From: Quillaja saponaria
Taxonomy: Eukaryota; Streptophyta; Magnoliopsida; Fabales; Quillajaceae
Assembly: GCA_029379385.1 (NCBI GenBank)
Contig: CM055608.1
Span: 30,254,350 to 30,318,349, forward strand
Direction: 5' to 3'
DNA length: 64,000 bases
Below the pieces are notes generated by a model. The model made no database searches. It was not told the DNA's origin and saw only the letters and a list, made by a program, of their open reading frames with translations. Below are positions 35,861 to 48,077 of the stretch, in pieces; positions within the stretch are counted from its first letter, which is position 1; each line of letters opens with the position of its first letter. The position numbers and the translations under genes were made by a program.

Positions 35861-37740
35861 TATATATATATTCATCTTAATATTGTTATGAGATATATTA
35901 TAATTAAATTATAAAAAGTTAAAAACTATAATATTAGAATACACAAATATGTTATTTTGTGAAATTTTGAATTTATAAAATCTGATCATAACTGATTATT
36001 TAAAAATAGGAAGTATATGTAGAAGGTAACGAGTCTCGAAGATGATAGTTTTTATTCATGATCCGCACCTCAAATATGAGTGAAGGAAAAATCTAGCATA
36101 TAGATTGATGGAAAAACCTCTCGTGTAGGATATAAAAGATGATGGAAATTTAAGCATCGAGTTTAAGATTTTCTTTTTCTCCTTAACATATAGGAAAATG
36201 AAAACAGAAATCAATCAAAGAATCTAGTAAATAGCTTGATGAAAAACCTCTCATGTAGAAAGAAAATTGAGACATGTGTCAAGTTTTAAAAATTTATCTT
36301 AAAAGGAAAATTTCTAAACAAACACTTTGAGACCTAAAAATTATTATTAGGACAAATCGCAAATAGATCAGTAGTATATAGGTTAAGATATATATAATGG
36401 AAAAAATGATGAAATCCTATAAACAGATTGATTATCATTTAGAAATAAAATATAAACATGCATATCTCAAGTTTTTAGAAAGTTTCTCCTCAGAAGAAAA
36501 ATTCTAAACCAATGATTCTTTGAGTCCAAAAGTTAATATTAGGACTAATTAAAATAGAACATTATATATATATATATATAATGGAAAGAATGTTGAAACC
36601 ACCACAATTTATACTATCAAGTCAATTCAAAATTTGATATTTTTTCCCTAAAAACAATGATCGTATAAATATCATATGAAGCATAGAGAACAATGATGTA
36701 TAAGTCTTTTCAGACTTTTAAAATCATTTTTCATCATCAATAAGATCATTTGAAGTTTAGAGATCAACCCATTAATTGGGCTATTGAAATTCTCAAAAAT
36801 CAATGACGGAATTGATGTCGATCCATTTAATGTTTTTTGGGTTCATCTTTGAGAAGAAACTGCAAAAATAAAAGTAGTTTATATAATTAGATATGTAACT
36901 TAATTGAAAATTGAAGTCTGTAGGCATGAAAAGTAAAAAAAAAAATAATAATAAATAAAAAAAAAAAAAAAAAAGAGAGGAAGAAATTGATGTTATAATA
37001 ATAACTGTCTTGGACTCAATTAAATTTATCATAACAAGAAAATAAAAAATTTGTATATGAAAATAATAAAAAATTTACCATTTGTGAAATCAAAAAGTTT
37101 AAGAAAAATCATGAATTGTATATTGAATACTTGTAGCCAATGAAAATTAAGGCCCAATATTTATTTGATTGATGTTACATAAACTGAAAGAGAAATATTA
37201 AGAAACTAAATTAATTCAAATTTTTATTATTTGATTGGAACATACTTTTGTAATAATATATATTTTTATTTTAATACTTTATTCAACTTAAAAGAAAAGT
37301 CAGTAAATTTTAAATTTGAAGTTAAATATTTAATAAATAAATTTGAATTCAAATGCTCCAAGGTCCGAATATATGTTCTCCTCTTTAGAGTGTAACTTGT
37401 TCACCGCTTATTACTTAATCTGTCTTTTTATTTACCTCACTACAAATCTTATTAATAACAAAATAATAATATTAATATTTATGTTTTAAATTAATAGAGG
37501 GTTAAAGATTATTTGCCACAATATCTCTTCTTATTTTTTAAGTGTAGTCTGACTTCCTTTTAGATTTGCAATAATTATACATGTGTGGTTCAATCATCAG
37601 GAGTATATAAAATATAGTATCACACAACGTAATTACAAAATGTACCCATGATAAGCAATTAGCATCAAGCTATAGTCTCCTTTGTATATAATTTTATCTT
37701 TCAAAATCCACCAACGTTTTTTTTTTTTTTTTTTTTTAAC
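35861..37740. other. AT-rich intergenic region with degenerate repeats
   Basis: No gene is supported. Between about 36085 and 36560 a loose repeat recurs: 'atctag.a.atag.ttgatg.aaaaacctctc.tgtag' at 36092 and 36222 and, more diverged, at 36412, plus 'attattaggac' at 36341 with 'atattaggac' at 36535. Long A and T homopolymers stand at 36937-36974 and 37717-37738. Confidence 0.4.
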
Positions 37741-37875
37741 TATATATGAAAATTGAAAATAATTATATTTATATAAATACTCATTAATTAATTTCAGGCA
37801 ACAGCTACACATTTCCATATTATCTGATCTACTGAAGTCAGACTTTGTTTCTATAGTTGTAGCAATTAAGCTAGA

Positions 37876-38707
37876 ATGGCAGCTGTCCGCAAACTGTACG
37901 GCAGCCTGAATTCACCGGCCACCCTTAAAGTCATGGCATGCCTCTTCGAGCACGACCTGGAATTTGAGTTTGTTCCCATCAATCTTGATGCTGGAGAGCA
38001 CAAAAAGAAACCATTTCTCTATTTGAATGTAAGTCTTGTTGTTTAATTTTCCCTTTAGTGAGTGTGATTTAATTTTTCAATTGAAACTTGTGTAGGCCAT
38101 ATCATTGTTTTTATGTATGTGCAGCCATTTGGTCAAGTTCCAGTATTTGAAGATGGAGACACCAAGCAATTTGGTAAGCAAAAATAATTTTATTTTTTCC
38201 ATAATTTATATATCTTGTTGAATAACATTCAAATTAATTAAATGTATAGAATCAAGAGCAATAATAAGGTCTATGGCACACGGATATGCCAAAGAAGGAC
38301 AAGAACTAATCTATTGGGATGCTAAGGAGCAAGCAATGGTGGCTGAATGGGTTGATGTGGAGGACCATCACTTTGAACCACCAGCTTCCAAACTGATCCA
38401 TGAGCTGCTCACTAAGCCGAAGAAGGGTTTGTCTCCTAATGAGGAAGTGGTGGCTGAGGCAGAAGCTAAATTGGCTAAAGTTCTTGATGTCTATGAGTCT
38501 GTTCTTTCAAAGTCCAAGTATTTGGCAAGTGACAAGTACACCATTGTTGATGTGCTTCACCTTCCAAACTTCCATACCCTTATGGAAATTACTCAGGCTA
38601 AGAAGCTGATCGAGTCGCACCCACGAGTGAAGGCATGGTGCACTCAGATCCTTGCTCGTCCTGCATGGTCCAAGGTCCTTCACATGAAGGAGGAAGCTCA
38701 AATTTAA
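37876..38707 (+). CDS. Phi-class glutathione S-transferase, B-type (gene E)
   Basis: Exons are 37876-38028, 38125-38173 and 38250-38707 with GT-AG introns, giving 219 aa. Exons, both introns and the 110 bases before the ATG are almost identical to those of gene C, so this is the youngest duplicate pair in the array. It starts MAAVRKLYGSLNSPATLKV, keeps PFGQVPVFEDGD and ESRAI, and ends HMKEEAQI. Differences from gene C include Ser at residue 10, FHTLMEIT and a His-Pro in place of Arg-Pro near the C-terminus. It forms a module with gene F, 1.0 kb downstream. Confidence 0.93.
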
Positions 38708-39296
38708 TTATTGGAAGACTTGCATCAAAAATGAAATGCAATGAATGGTTTCTTTCATAAGTTGTATTAACTTTAAATAAATGAAAGTATGTTTTTCTTT
38801 AATCTCATTTTATATTCATGTGCTCCTTAATTATTCAACAGCTTCTTAAAGATACTTGTAAGTGTGATATAATTATAACTAATTACTATTATGTTAAACA
38901 GAATCAAAAATATTATGAAATTTAATATTGAAAAACGAAAACAAGCAAAAAAAAGAACACAAGATATATCGAGATTTTGATTAATCTAGTCTATGTCATC
39001 AATAGAGAGATTTAAATTTACTCTTTTGTTATGAAAAAAATACAAGTGTTTGACTTGAAAAAATAAGATTAAATTCATTGTTCGGATCATAATTATACAA
39101 GTCACAACATCAAGTTGTGGTCCAACCAAATACAAGACAAATACAATAATTATTTTATTTAGTTTATACTTTAAAAATAAAGAAATCTTCTATATTTTGG
39201 GTTTGATTTTTATTGCTTTTCTCTCTATAGTTGAAAAAAATATATTAGTAGAATCAAACAAATTGATAAGAAATCGCCTCTCATTTGTTTAAGACT

Positions 39297-39719
39297 TGGC
39301 ACAATTTACACGTTATTACGTAATGTCTATATATTTGTCAAGTTACGCCACTATGTCTATGTTGACAGATACGTGAAAATTTGTTGACATCACGCTGCTA
39401 ATTAAACAAATCTAATGTTGTCACCCCAGTATGTTGTCACAAATAAATTGTGAGTTGATAATTTATGTATGATATTACAATATGAGGTGTTATATTATTA
39501 TTCTTATTTGGTTTTTTTAGAAACGAACCCATAGGTGAACCTATTTTCCTAAATGTTAGAAGGAAGTAATTTCTCAACGGTTAAAACTTATTCATATTGC
39601 ATTTCCCACCTGTAAGCCTATATTGACAGCTTCTTTCATATTATAAAGCTTAGTAGCAGTAGCACTCTCATTGAAATCTCGCATTGTAAAGCATCATCCA
39701 AAGAAACAAACACTCACAA
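39297..39719 (+). promoter_or_regulatory. Composite upstream region of gene F
   Basis: 39297-39430 is a partial type-1 block as in front of gene D. From about 39460 to the ATG a type-2 block follows that is shared with psi-H (44690-44958): 'gaacccataggt.a.cctatttt', 'gttaaaacttattcat.ttgc' and 'aaagcatcatccaaag'. A TATA box (tataaa) stands at 39642-39647, 73 bases before the ATG. Confidence 0.6.
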
Positions 39720-40659
39720 ATGGCTGTTCGCAAACTGTATGGAATTGTTGGTTCTACTGACACAATACGAGCCCTGTCTTCACTTTTTGAGCATGAGCTT
39801 GAGTTTGAGTTCATTCCGCTCGACCTCAAAGCCAAAGCCACCCACCACAACAATGACCCTATTCTTTCTTTGAATGTTAGTAATTAATCCTAGCTTATAC
39901 AACTCACTCGCATAACTAAATTCTCTCTTTCTCTCAATTTCGACATATTTATTGATGTCCTTAATTTTTTTCTCTCTGGTCTTCCTTGCTTGGCAAATGA
40001 TGGACCTGGAAATAGCCCTTTGGTCAGCTTCTAGTTTTCCAGGACGACGACTTGACTCTCTTTGGTAACAAAACAATTCTGATTATGTGTTTATACTAGT
40101 TTTAGTTCTTCTATTTAAAAAGAAAATTGTATGTATTGTTAGAATGTGAACTGTTACTAACATGAAATGATAATGGTGACCGATTAATAAGTTAATGACA
40201 GAATCCAGGACCATAATGAGGTTTATATCACATGAATATGCAAAACCTGGAGAGGAGCAAGTTTACCTGGTTCCAAAGCAGCAAGGGATAGCAGCAACCT
40301 GGATTGACGTGGAGGATCACCAGTTCGACCCGCCAGCTTCAAAACTCAGGCAGGAGCTGGTGGATAAGCCTCGAAGTGGGTTGCCAACTGATGAGAATGT
40401 GGTGGCAGAAGAGGAAGCTAAGCTGATAGAGGTTCTGGACGTGTATGAAGAGAGGCTGAGCAATTCAAAGTACTTAGGAGGTGATAGGTTTACCTCTGCT
40501 GATCTTACTCACTTACCTAACTTGTACTACCTCATGGATGCATCTGTCACGAAGCAGCTCTTCTATGAACGTCCCCATGTCCGAGCATGGTGCAACACCA
40601 TAATGTCACGCCATGCTTGGATTAAAGTGGTGGAGATGGTTCAGAAAATTGTTGATTAG
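39720..40659 (+). CDS. Phi-class glutathione S-transferase, D-type (gene F)
   Basis: Exons are 39720-39875, 40016-40064 and 40202-40659, giving 220 aa. The first donor is GTTAGT rather than the GTAAGT of the paralogues, still a usable GT. It starts MAVRKLYGIVGSTDTIRAL; Ser12 fits the catalytic position. Exon 2 encodes PFGQLLVFQDDDLTLF: besides the QLLVF change common to D-type genes, the glycine of EDGD is Asp here, as in psi-H. In the C-terminal domain the usual SRPAW is SRHAW. These departures at otherwise conserved spots may mean altered or relaxed function. Upstream is the composite promoter at 39297-39719. Confidence 0.9.
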
Positions 40660-43114
40660 AAATAGGAAAGCAGAAATGCACGAGAACGATGAATTGCTTG
40701 AATAAGGCATAGTTTGTTGTCAGGATCCTCCATGTGATCAGGCGATCAGCGTGGGTGGAAATTTTTAGTATTTTTAGTAAGTGTAGTGTTCCATTATGGT
40801 TCTACCATACTTTGAGCAATAAAAGAATACAGCGCAGCATTATTAGCAGTAGCCATGGTTTGCCAAATTCATTTTAGTTTTCTATCAAAATTTGGGCAAA
40901 ACAAGAAGGTCAGAAGGACTTATAAGCACCAAAGTAGGATAATGCACTGGTATCAAACCCAAAGAGAAAGAAAGATCTCCCATTTTATGCTCTGTATTTC
41001 ATCATTAAAATTAAGAGAATATCATGTATATAATAATTCGTCTTATACTCTTAAATAAGTACATTACGCAGTGTGTATTTCATCATTAAAAATAAGTTGG
41101 AGAGGGATACAAATAAACTTGTGTCCAAAGGGTTGCATAAAGGGTGCAGGACTAGACGTTCTCTACTTCACTCCACGCCAGTCTCCCAAGTCTCCTTGAT
41201 TGCTAACTCCGTAGTTGATGACCAGTACTTGATGGGAAGAAATTCCAGGAAGCTGTCATCCTGTGTTTAGTTTCTGGTCTTCTAGTGTTTGAATTTCAAA
41301 TTTCAACATGAAGTTTTGCTTGTCATGATTTTCAACACAAAGTTGTTGCTAATTATGGGTGGTTTTTTTTTTTTGTCAGTGTTGTTGGTTATGAACATCA
41401 TAGTATGAAATGAGAAACTTTTGGAACTACGGGGAAGGCCTAGAAAATCCATGACTACAAACCATCACTAAACCTACAAATGTTGTCTAGTGCCTTTCTT
41501 CAGTGAGAGATTAAACACAGCAGCACATTTTCAAGTTAGAGTGCATCTGAGAAGACATGATCAACATGTGTGTTTTCATATCATGAGTTAGTTCTGTGAT
41601 TCAGAAGTATTACTCACAAGAACAGCAATGCACAAAGAATAATTCTGAAAGCCAAGTTTCCAAAACACATGCCTTAATCCATAAGTATTTTTCGAAAGAT
41701 ATACATCTAAAAAGATATGACTTACACTTTGCTTATCATATTCCAATATTTCCATCTTATGAAGTCCAACTTGTCAACCAAAATCATACTCATACAGAAC
41801 TAAAGAACCAAGAAGGTCAAGTAACCAAAGAAAACTGAATGAGAGAACTAATTTTAATTCACTTTTCAACAAATACTTTTTTAGTATTTGGAAGAAAACT
41901 GTCTAGAACTATTTTTACAATTTTCCAATCAATATCAAATACAATTTCTACATATTTTTTTAATACAGATTCCAGAATGAAACAATCTCAAAATGGACAG
42001 AAAAAATAAAACTTGAAGTTATCTCTAAACAATGACCAGAATGCACATCATTTGCAAAGCTCCTAGGAATATCAGATAACAATGAATTCAAAAACTTTTA
42101 ATTAAGAACACAATTACTAAAATTGTAAAACTCAGACCTGTCAAAATGTCATGTGCTTGAGAAGAACAATAGATCAAAGCTTCATACTCCATTCCTCATT
42201 CTTCTAAACTGCAAAATTATGAGTCTCTTTTGACAACCCTAATCAAACACATGATGGGAAATTAGTATTATCTATAATTTTGCAAAGCTAAATTGCAAGA
42301 AAAGTTGAACAGAAACACATCCAGCTGCCCAGCAAACATCTTCTGGAGTATTAAAGACCAACATAAATAACATGCCATAGTCATAAGGGTTTGAATTTTG
42401 TACCTCTCAGAAGTCACCTTTGTTGATGGAAATTTATTCCTTTCGGCCTTCCCCAAAATGGGTGACGGCCCCATCTTCCATTCTCATAGCTAAAGCCCAA
42501 TCGGAATTTCTCATCGATGTCTGTAATTTTTTTAATTTTTTTTTGGTGCCATCAGTGGTCGAAATTTCATTTCTCCATATGGACTTGGACAATGACGTCA
42601 GCAAATGAAATCTTTAGGCCCAGCTCTTAAATTTGTCATGTCCAATTCACATCAATAATACTAGCCCACACACGTCTGAAATATTATAAAAAAACATGAT
42701 TGAGTTATTTTCTTAATAAATAAAAAAATTAACAAAGCTATAATTTTATTTATAAATTGCAAGTGGGAAAAATTAATAGTCAATAAATAAATAAAAATAA
42801 AAATAAAAAACTTAATGGGCATTACTGGAACATTTTGAAAGAAAAAACAAACAAAAAAAACAGTTTTCAAATTGCAACTAGTTTTTAGATATATACCTCT
42901 CGTTTAGGATATCTTAGGATTTCCTAGTTGAAAAAGAAACTCAAAGCGTGATGTATAAATGAAAATTTTCCCTTTTTTTTTTAATGAAATTGCAATTGTA
43001 TTATATATATATATATACTCTTCATTTGATTGATCAAAAGCTAGCTCCATAATAAATTCATTCTCCAGCCAAAACTCACAACACAATTTTGCTTCTCATT
43101 TAGAAAGATAATTA
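40660..43114. other. Intergenic between genes F and psi-G
   Basis: No gene is supported. A minus-strand stretch at about 42420-42520 stays open for some 35 codons before a GT, but I cannot build a gene from it. A TGACGTCA palindrome (as-1/CRE-type bZIP core) lies at 42593-42600, about 515 bases upstream of psi-G; TGACG motifs are known in GST promoters. Confidence 0.4.
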
Positions 43115-43960
43115 ATGTCGGTTTTCTGAAAACTCTACGGCAGCCTGGATTCACCGGCCACCCTTAAGGTTTTGGCATGCCTCTTCGAACACGACGTCGA
43201 ATTCGAGTTTGTTCGGATCGATCTTAATGCTGGAGAGCACAAAAAGAAACCATTTCTCTCCTTAAGTGTAAGTTTTTTCATAAATCCCAAACTAAATACC
43301 GTGAATATTAACTCATACATTTATATACCAACATGTATTTAATTTATTAATTGTATCTAATGTGTAGCCATTTGGTCAAGTTCCAGTATTTGAAGATGGA
43401 GACGCCATTCAATTTGGTAAGCATTCATGCAATATATATATATATATATATAATTTGTATATGATTTGTTTAATGATGAACATTATTGCCAAATGTAACT
43501 AGAATCAAGAGCAATTATAAGAAGTATGGCCTTTGGATATGGCAAAGAGGGTAAAGAGCTAATCTACTGGGATGCTAAGGAGCAAGCAGTGGCGGCTGAA
43601 TGGGTTGATGTAGAGGATCACCACTTTGAACCACCGGCGTTGAAATTGATTCATGAGCTGGTCACTAAGCCAAAGAAGGGTTCGGCTCCTGATGTGGGAG
43701 TGGTGGCCGAGGCAGAAGCTAAATTGGGTAAAATTCTTGATGTCTATGAGGCTGTTCTTGCAAAGTTTAAGTATTCAGCAAGTGATAAGTACACCATTGT
43801 TGATGTGCTTCGCCTACCAAACTTGCATACCCTTATGGAAACTGAGGCTAAGAAGCTGATCGAATCTCAAGTTTAGCCTCATATAGATCCTGGCTCTGAG
43901 ATCCTGGCTCGCCCTGCATGAGCAAAGGTTCTTGAGATGAAAGAGGAAGCTCAAGTTTAG
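43115..43960 (+). pseudogene. B-type GST pseudogene (psi-G)
   Basis: Exons 43115-43267, 43368-43416 and 43503-43960 keep their splice sites and family sequence (KLYGSLDSPATLKV, PFGQVPVFEDGD, ESRAI). Codon 5 is TGA where the paralogues have Arg. Near the end, a 24-base copy of the gene's own stop region (43950-43973) is also present at 43866-43889, replacing the coding sequence after LIES and creating an early TAG at 43874-43876. Farther on, the ARPAW tryptophan codon is TGA (43919-43921). Sequence up to the original stop is still readable. Three independent lesions make this a clear pseudogene. Confidence 0.9.
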
Positions 43961-44689
43961 CCTCATATAGATCTCTGTTCATTACTATTATGTCATATAG
44001 ATCCCTTCTTTGTAAGGCTGAATGTTTAAGGGGATTTACAGTCACCGCCTGAATTTGGTTCCAGACTGATTGCAACTCTGATGGGACCTTTACTAGTTGA
44101 ATTACCACTGATTGACATCCTTTGTCCATGTATACATGTTATATTATATCAAAATTAATAAAAGTTGTTTTCTTAAAGTTACAAACAAAAAGTAAGAGTT
44201 GAGATCTTAAAATTTCCAAAATGTTATTCAGCATATTCTTAAAGATAATTAATAAATAAGGTGTTATTATTGTCAATACCAAAATAATTATAATGAAAAT
44301 GTTAAGTGCACTCAGAGCATTACTGATAGGGTGTGAGTATCACTTAGATGGAGCTAGTGAATGTCAATGCAATAATTTTTCTCAGTAAGTACACATATAA
44401 AAATTCAAAATCATTATATTTTTATTAATTTTATCTAACAATATTAACATGAGGATAATTTTAAAAAATATAAAACAACAAACGCATCTCATATATAATC
44501 AAATAAATTAGATGCAATTATCAAGTCACATCAATGTGTCAAGTATCAACTATCAAGTCACATCAACTAGATATATGAAATTGTGTTAGACATCAGGCGG
44601 CTGCTAAGAAAATAAATGCAGTTACCCGTTTACCAAAAACAGATCTTGTGTTTTTATTGGGTGGACGTGTTTGTTGAAAGTCAAACATA

Positions 44690-44958
44690 TTCTAAGAATC
44701 ATATAAATTTTGTAAGTTGATCATTTATGTTATGATATCAGAATATGAAGTGTTATATTACTTCTTTTTTTGAATATAAAAAGGAACCCATAGGTAAGCC
44801 TATTTTCCCGAAAGTTAGAAGGAGTGATTTCTCATCAGTTAAAACTTATTCATGTTGCATTCCCCACATATAAGCCTATTTTTACAGTATTAGTAGCAGT
44901 AGGGCTCTCACTAAATCTCACATTGCAAAGCATCATCCAAAGCAACAAACTCCCACAA
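44690..44958 (+). promoter_or_regulatory. Type-2 upstream region of psi-H
   Basis: Closely matches the 260 bases before gene F, up to the 'cacaa' just before the ATG. It shows that the type-2 promoter block is the one shared by two of the three D-type genes. Confidence 0.55.
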
Positions 44959-45946
44959 ATGGCTGTCCGTAAACTTTATGGAATTGTTGGTTCTACTGAC
45001 ACAATGAGACCCTTGGCTGCACTTATTGAGCATGAGCTTGAATTTGAGCTTATTCCCCTCGACCTCAAAGCCAAAGCCAACCACCACAACTATGACCCTA
45101 TTCTTTCCTTGAACGTAAGTATTTAATCCTGCACTAAAACTCACTCATTTACAGGCACTCTTCTCTTCTCTTCCCTCCTCTGCTGTAGCAACTCAAAATT
45201 CCAACAGTATGTATTGACTATAAATTTCCATTTTCTCTTGTCTTCCTTTGCTTGGAAAATCAATGGCATATTCGAAATAGCCTTTTGGTCAGCTTCTAGT
45301 TTTCCAGGAGGACGACTTGACTCTCTTTGGTAAAAGATCTAGAACAACTTTGATTATGTGCTATGCAGTAATCAATTACATGTCAAACTAGTTTTGCTAT
45401 TCTAATTAAAAAGAAATGGTAAGAAATTATGAATAGTAAGACTGTGAACTGTTACTAACATGAAATGATCATGGAAATTGATTAATATATTAATCACAGA
45501 ATCCAGGACCATAAAGAGGTTTATATCCCATAAATATACAAAACCTGGAAAGGAACAAGTTTACGTGGTTCCAAAGCATCAAGGGATAGCAGCAACCAGG
45601 ATTGACGTGGAGGACCATCAGTTCGACCCGCCAGCATGCATGAACTGGTGGAGAAGCCCCGGAATGGGCTGCCAACTGATGAGGCTGCGGTGGCAGAAGA
45701 GGAAGCTAAGCTGATAGAGGTTCTGGACGTGTATGAAGAGCGGCTGAGCAATTTTAAGTATTTAGGAGGAGATAAGTTTACCTCTGCTGATCTTACTCAC
45801 TTACCTAACTTGTACTACCTCATGGATGATGTCACTGTGAGCAGCTCTTCGATGAACGCCCCCATGTCCGAGCATGGTGCAACGCCATAATGTCACGCCC
45901 TGCTTGGATAAAAGTGGTGGAGATGGTTCAGAAAAGTGTTGATTAG
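44959..45946 (+). pseudogene. D-type GST pseudogene (psi-H)
   Basis: Exons 44959-45114, 45281-45329 and 45500-45946 have intact splice sites and D-type sequence (MAVRKLYGIVGSTDTMR, PFGQLLVFQEDDLTLF). In exon 3, after DHQFDPPA, about 10 bases are missing relative to genes D and F (near 45631-45636), shifting the frame. The sequence continues in the shifted frame as ELVEKPRNGLPTDE and so on. A second lesion, a one-base deletion near 45840 in the VTVK region, shifts it again. The remainder up to the normal stop is well preserved, so the inactivation is fairly recent. Confidence 0.88.
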
Positions 45947-46174
45947 AAATAGGGAAGCAGAAATGCATGAAAATGACAATTGCTTGAATAAGGCATAGTT
46001 TGTCGTCAGGATCCTCCATATGATCAGGCCATCAGAGATGGGGAGTTTTTAATGTGTTTTGAATGAGTACTGTGTGTGCCAGTATGGTTTTACCACTTTG
46101 TACTTGTGCAATATGAAAAGCAAAATTGATTTCGTTTTCTATCAAAATTGGGAAAATCAAAAAGGACTATGAAA

Positions 46175-46320
46175 ATGATTAAGCACCAAATATGATAGGG
46201 ACCTGGTAGCAAACTCGAAACTGAATTTTGTCAATGTATTAATGATTAAGCACCAAATATGATAGGGCCTGGTAGCAAACTCAAAGAAAAGGCAGAACTG
46301 AATTTTGTCAATGTATTAAT
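46175..46320. repeat. 67-bp tandem duplication after psi-H
   Basis: The segment 'atgattaagcaccaaatatg' to 'tttgtcaatgtatta' occurs twice, starting at 46175 and 46242. A diverged single copy follows gene D near 29205-29270. Confidence 0.7.
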
Positions 46321-46639
46321 TTCTCACATTGCTTAGAAGTTAAAATATAATATAATATATAATAATATGGGTTATACTATTTAATGTCAATTGATTGATT
46401 TTAAAAGTGTGGATCTAACATGTTATCAGAGCTAAGTCATAAATTGATCTCATCAAAAAATTTGGTTACTAATATATATATATAGTTTAAGAGAAACACT
46501 AAATGTAGAGATAAGACAATAAATGAGAAAAAATGAACCACCCCAAAGTAGCCTATACTGAACTAATGAAGTAAACCAAAATTGTTAATTGATAAATATA
46601 TATATATATATTCCCCTAGAGGTCTAATTTAAAGTAAAT

Positions 46640-47040
46640 CAGAAATTACTAATTGATAAAAAAAAAAATTCAAGTGGCAAAACATGGTTCAAGGGCCTCT
46701 GCAATATTATGGATTTGAGCATGTAAGAAAAATACTTGTAGAGACAGGTAATTATGAATTCCGAATGAGATTAAACTTATACTCAACTAATGAAGTAAAC
46801 CAGAAATTGCTAATTGATAAAAAAAAAAAAAAAAAAATTCAAGTGGTAAGACATGGTTCAAGGGCCTTCTGCAATATTAGGCTCAAATTTAAAGTAAACC
46901 AAAAATTGCTAATTGATAAAAAAAAAATTCAAGTCGTAAGACATGGTTCAAGGGCTTCTGTAATATTAGGGGTTTGAGCTTGTAAGAAAAATACTTATAG
47001 GGAGGGGTAACTACGAATCCCGAATGAGATTAAACTTATA
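46640..47040. repeat. SINE-like sequence in three tandem pieces
   Basis: The string 'ttcaagtggtaagacatgg' or a close variant stands at about 46669, 46840 and 46930, each after an A-run and followed by 'ttcaagggc.tctg.aatatta'. The first and third continue to 'g.tttgagc.tgtaagaaaaat', which resembles a Pol III B box. I read it as a tRNA-derived SINE with local duplications. Confidence 0.45.
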
Positions 47041-47982
47041 GTCAAAAGGTGTAGAGATACTTATAGATACCAAAAATAATATACCATGAGGTGTTGTTGA
47101 CTAACATTTTATTCAATTTGACTTATAGTATTAAGTAGAAGCAGGTTCCTATCAATTGCTGGGTCAATTCACTTGACTTTCAATAGAAAAAAAGACAGAA
47201 TCATATAAAAGCTAAAACAGGATCAAGTTTCCTCTTTCTTGTGTTACACTTCAAAGTAAGTTCTTGTCTCCCATGTGCAACTTGCAAAGCTCATTTGAAG
47301 TCAGGTATTGTTTATTTATTTATTTTCATGTAGAACGAAGAGGACAACCACTTTGTGGTGACGGATAATGCAATTGCAAGTATTCTGGGATTCTAATCTC
47401 GGTGGGATAAAATGTTACTAAAACTCGTTGGCTCTTTCATGTATATAATATTCATATGATATGATGAACTCATTCATTCGTCTAGGGGAGTTTCCCTATG
47501 TATATAGTAGCATCCTACACTTAATCATTCAAACTATAAATGTGGACGAGACAAGTGAATTATGGCAAAGAGAGTTGCATAAGGGTGAAGGCGCATAGCT
47601 GCACCATTCTACCACTTCTCATTTGGAATAGCAAGTTCTAATATACTTTGACTGTTGCTTGCTTCTTTTCTAGTCAACAGAATCGGTGGGTTAGAGTTAT
47701 TATGACATGGGTGAACATGTAACATCACAGTAGTTTCCCATGAAGCTCCACAAGCAGCTGGCTAGCTAGGAAAGATCTGGATAAATTTTGATAAGGTGCT
47801 CACCTTCTTTGAACAAAATAAAAGTTACAATATTTAAAACTAGAAGGAATCAGTTAGCCAAGAGCTCTATTAATTGAGTTTTCTATGCTTTGCACATATT
47901 ATAATAGAAATTTGCCTGAGTTTCTTAGAAGCTTCTTCCAATTGGAGCATTTCACATAAGGAATCTAGAATCCACTCAAACT
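47041..47982. other. Intergenic upstream of psi-I
   Basis: No gene is supported. The part at 47340-47405 has a weak tRNA-like look ('ggtgacggataatgc ... gattctaatctc') that may be another SINE remnant. Confidence 0.3.
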
Positions 47983-47990
47983 TATAAATA
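47983..47990 (+). promoter_or_regulatory. TATA box of psi-I
   Basis: TATAAATA, 88 bases before the psi-I start codon, at the expected distance for a short 5' UTR. The promoter looks intact although the gene has a stop codon. Confidence 0.6.
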
Positions 47991-48077
47991 GCCGTCACAA
48001 GTCCAACCTTTAATAGTCATCTATTCCCCATTCTTAGCTTTCTACCTTCGCTCTTGGTCATAACAAATTTCAGAAAT

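Noticed and set aside
36937..36974. Long A-runs (also 6069-6089, 12650-12668, 37717-37738) as retroposed poly-A tails
   Set aside because: No retroposed coding sequence or target duplications are seen beside them; simple homopolymer growth is enough.
42420..42520. A possible minus-strand first exon in the F to psi-G spacer
   Set aside because: It is open for about 35 codons before a GT, but no start context, partner exon or family likeness was found.
43526..43876. A functional short GST at psi-G starting from an internal ATG
   Set aside because: It would lack the whole glutathione-binding domain and stops early at the duplicated 24-mer.
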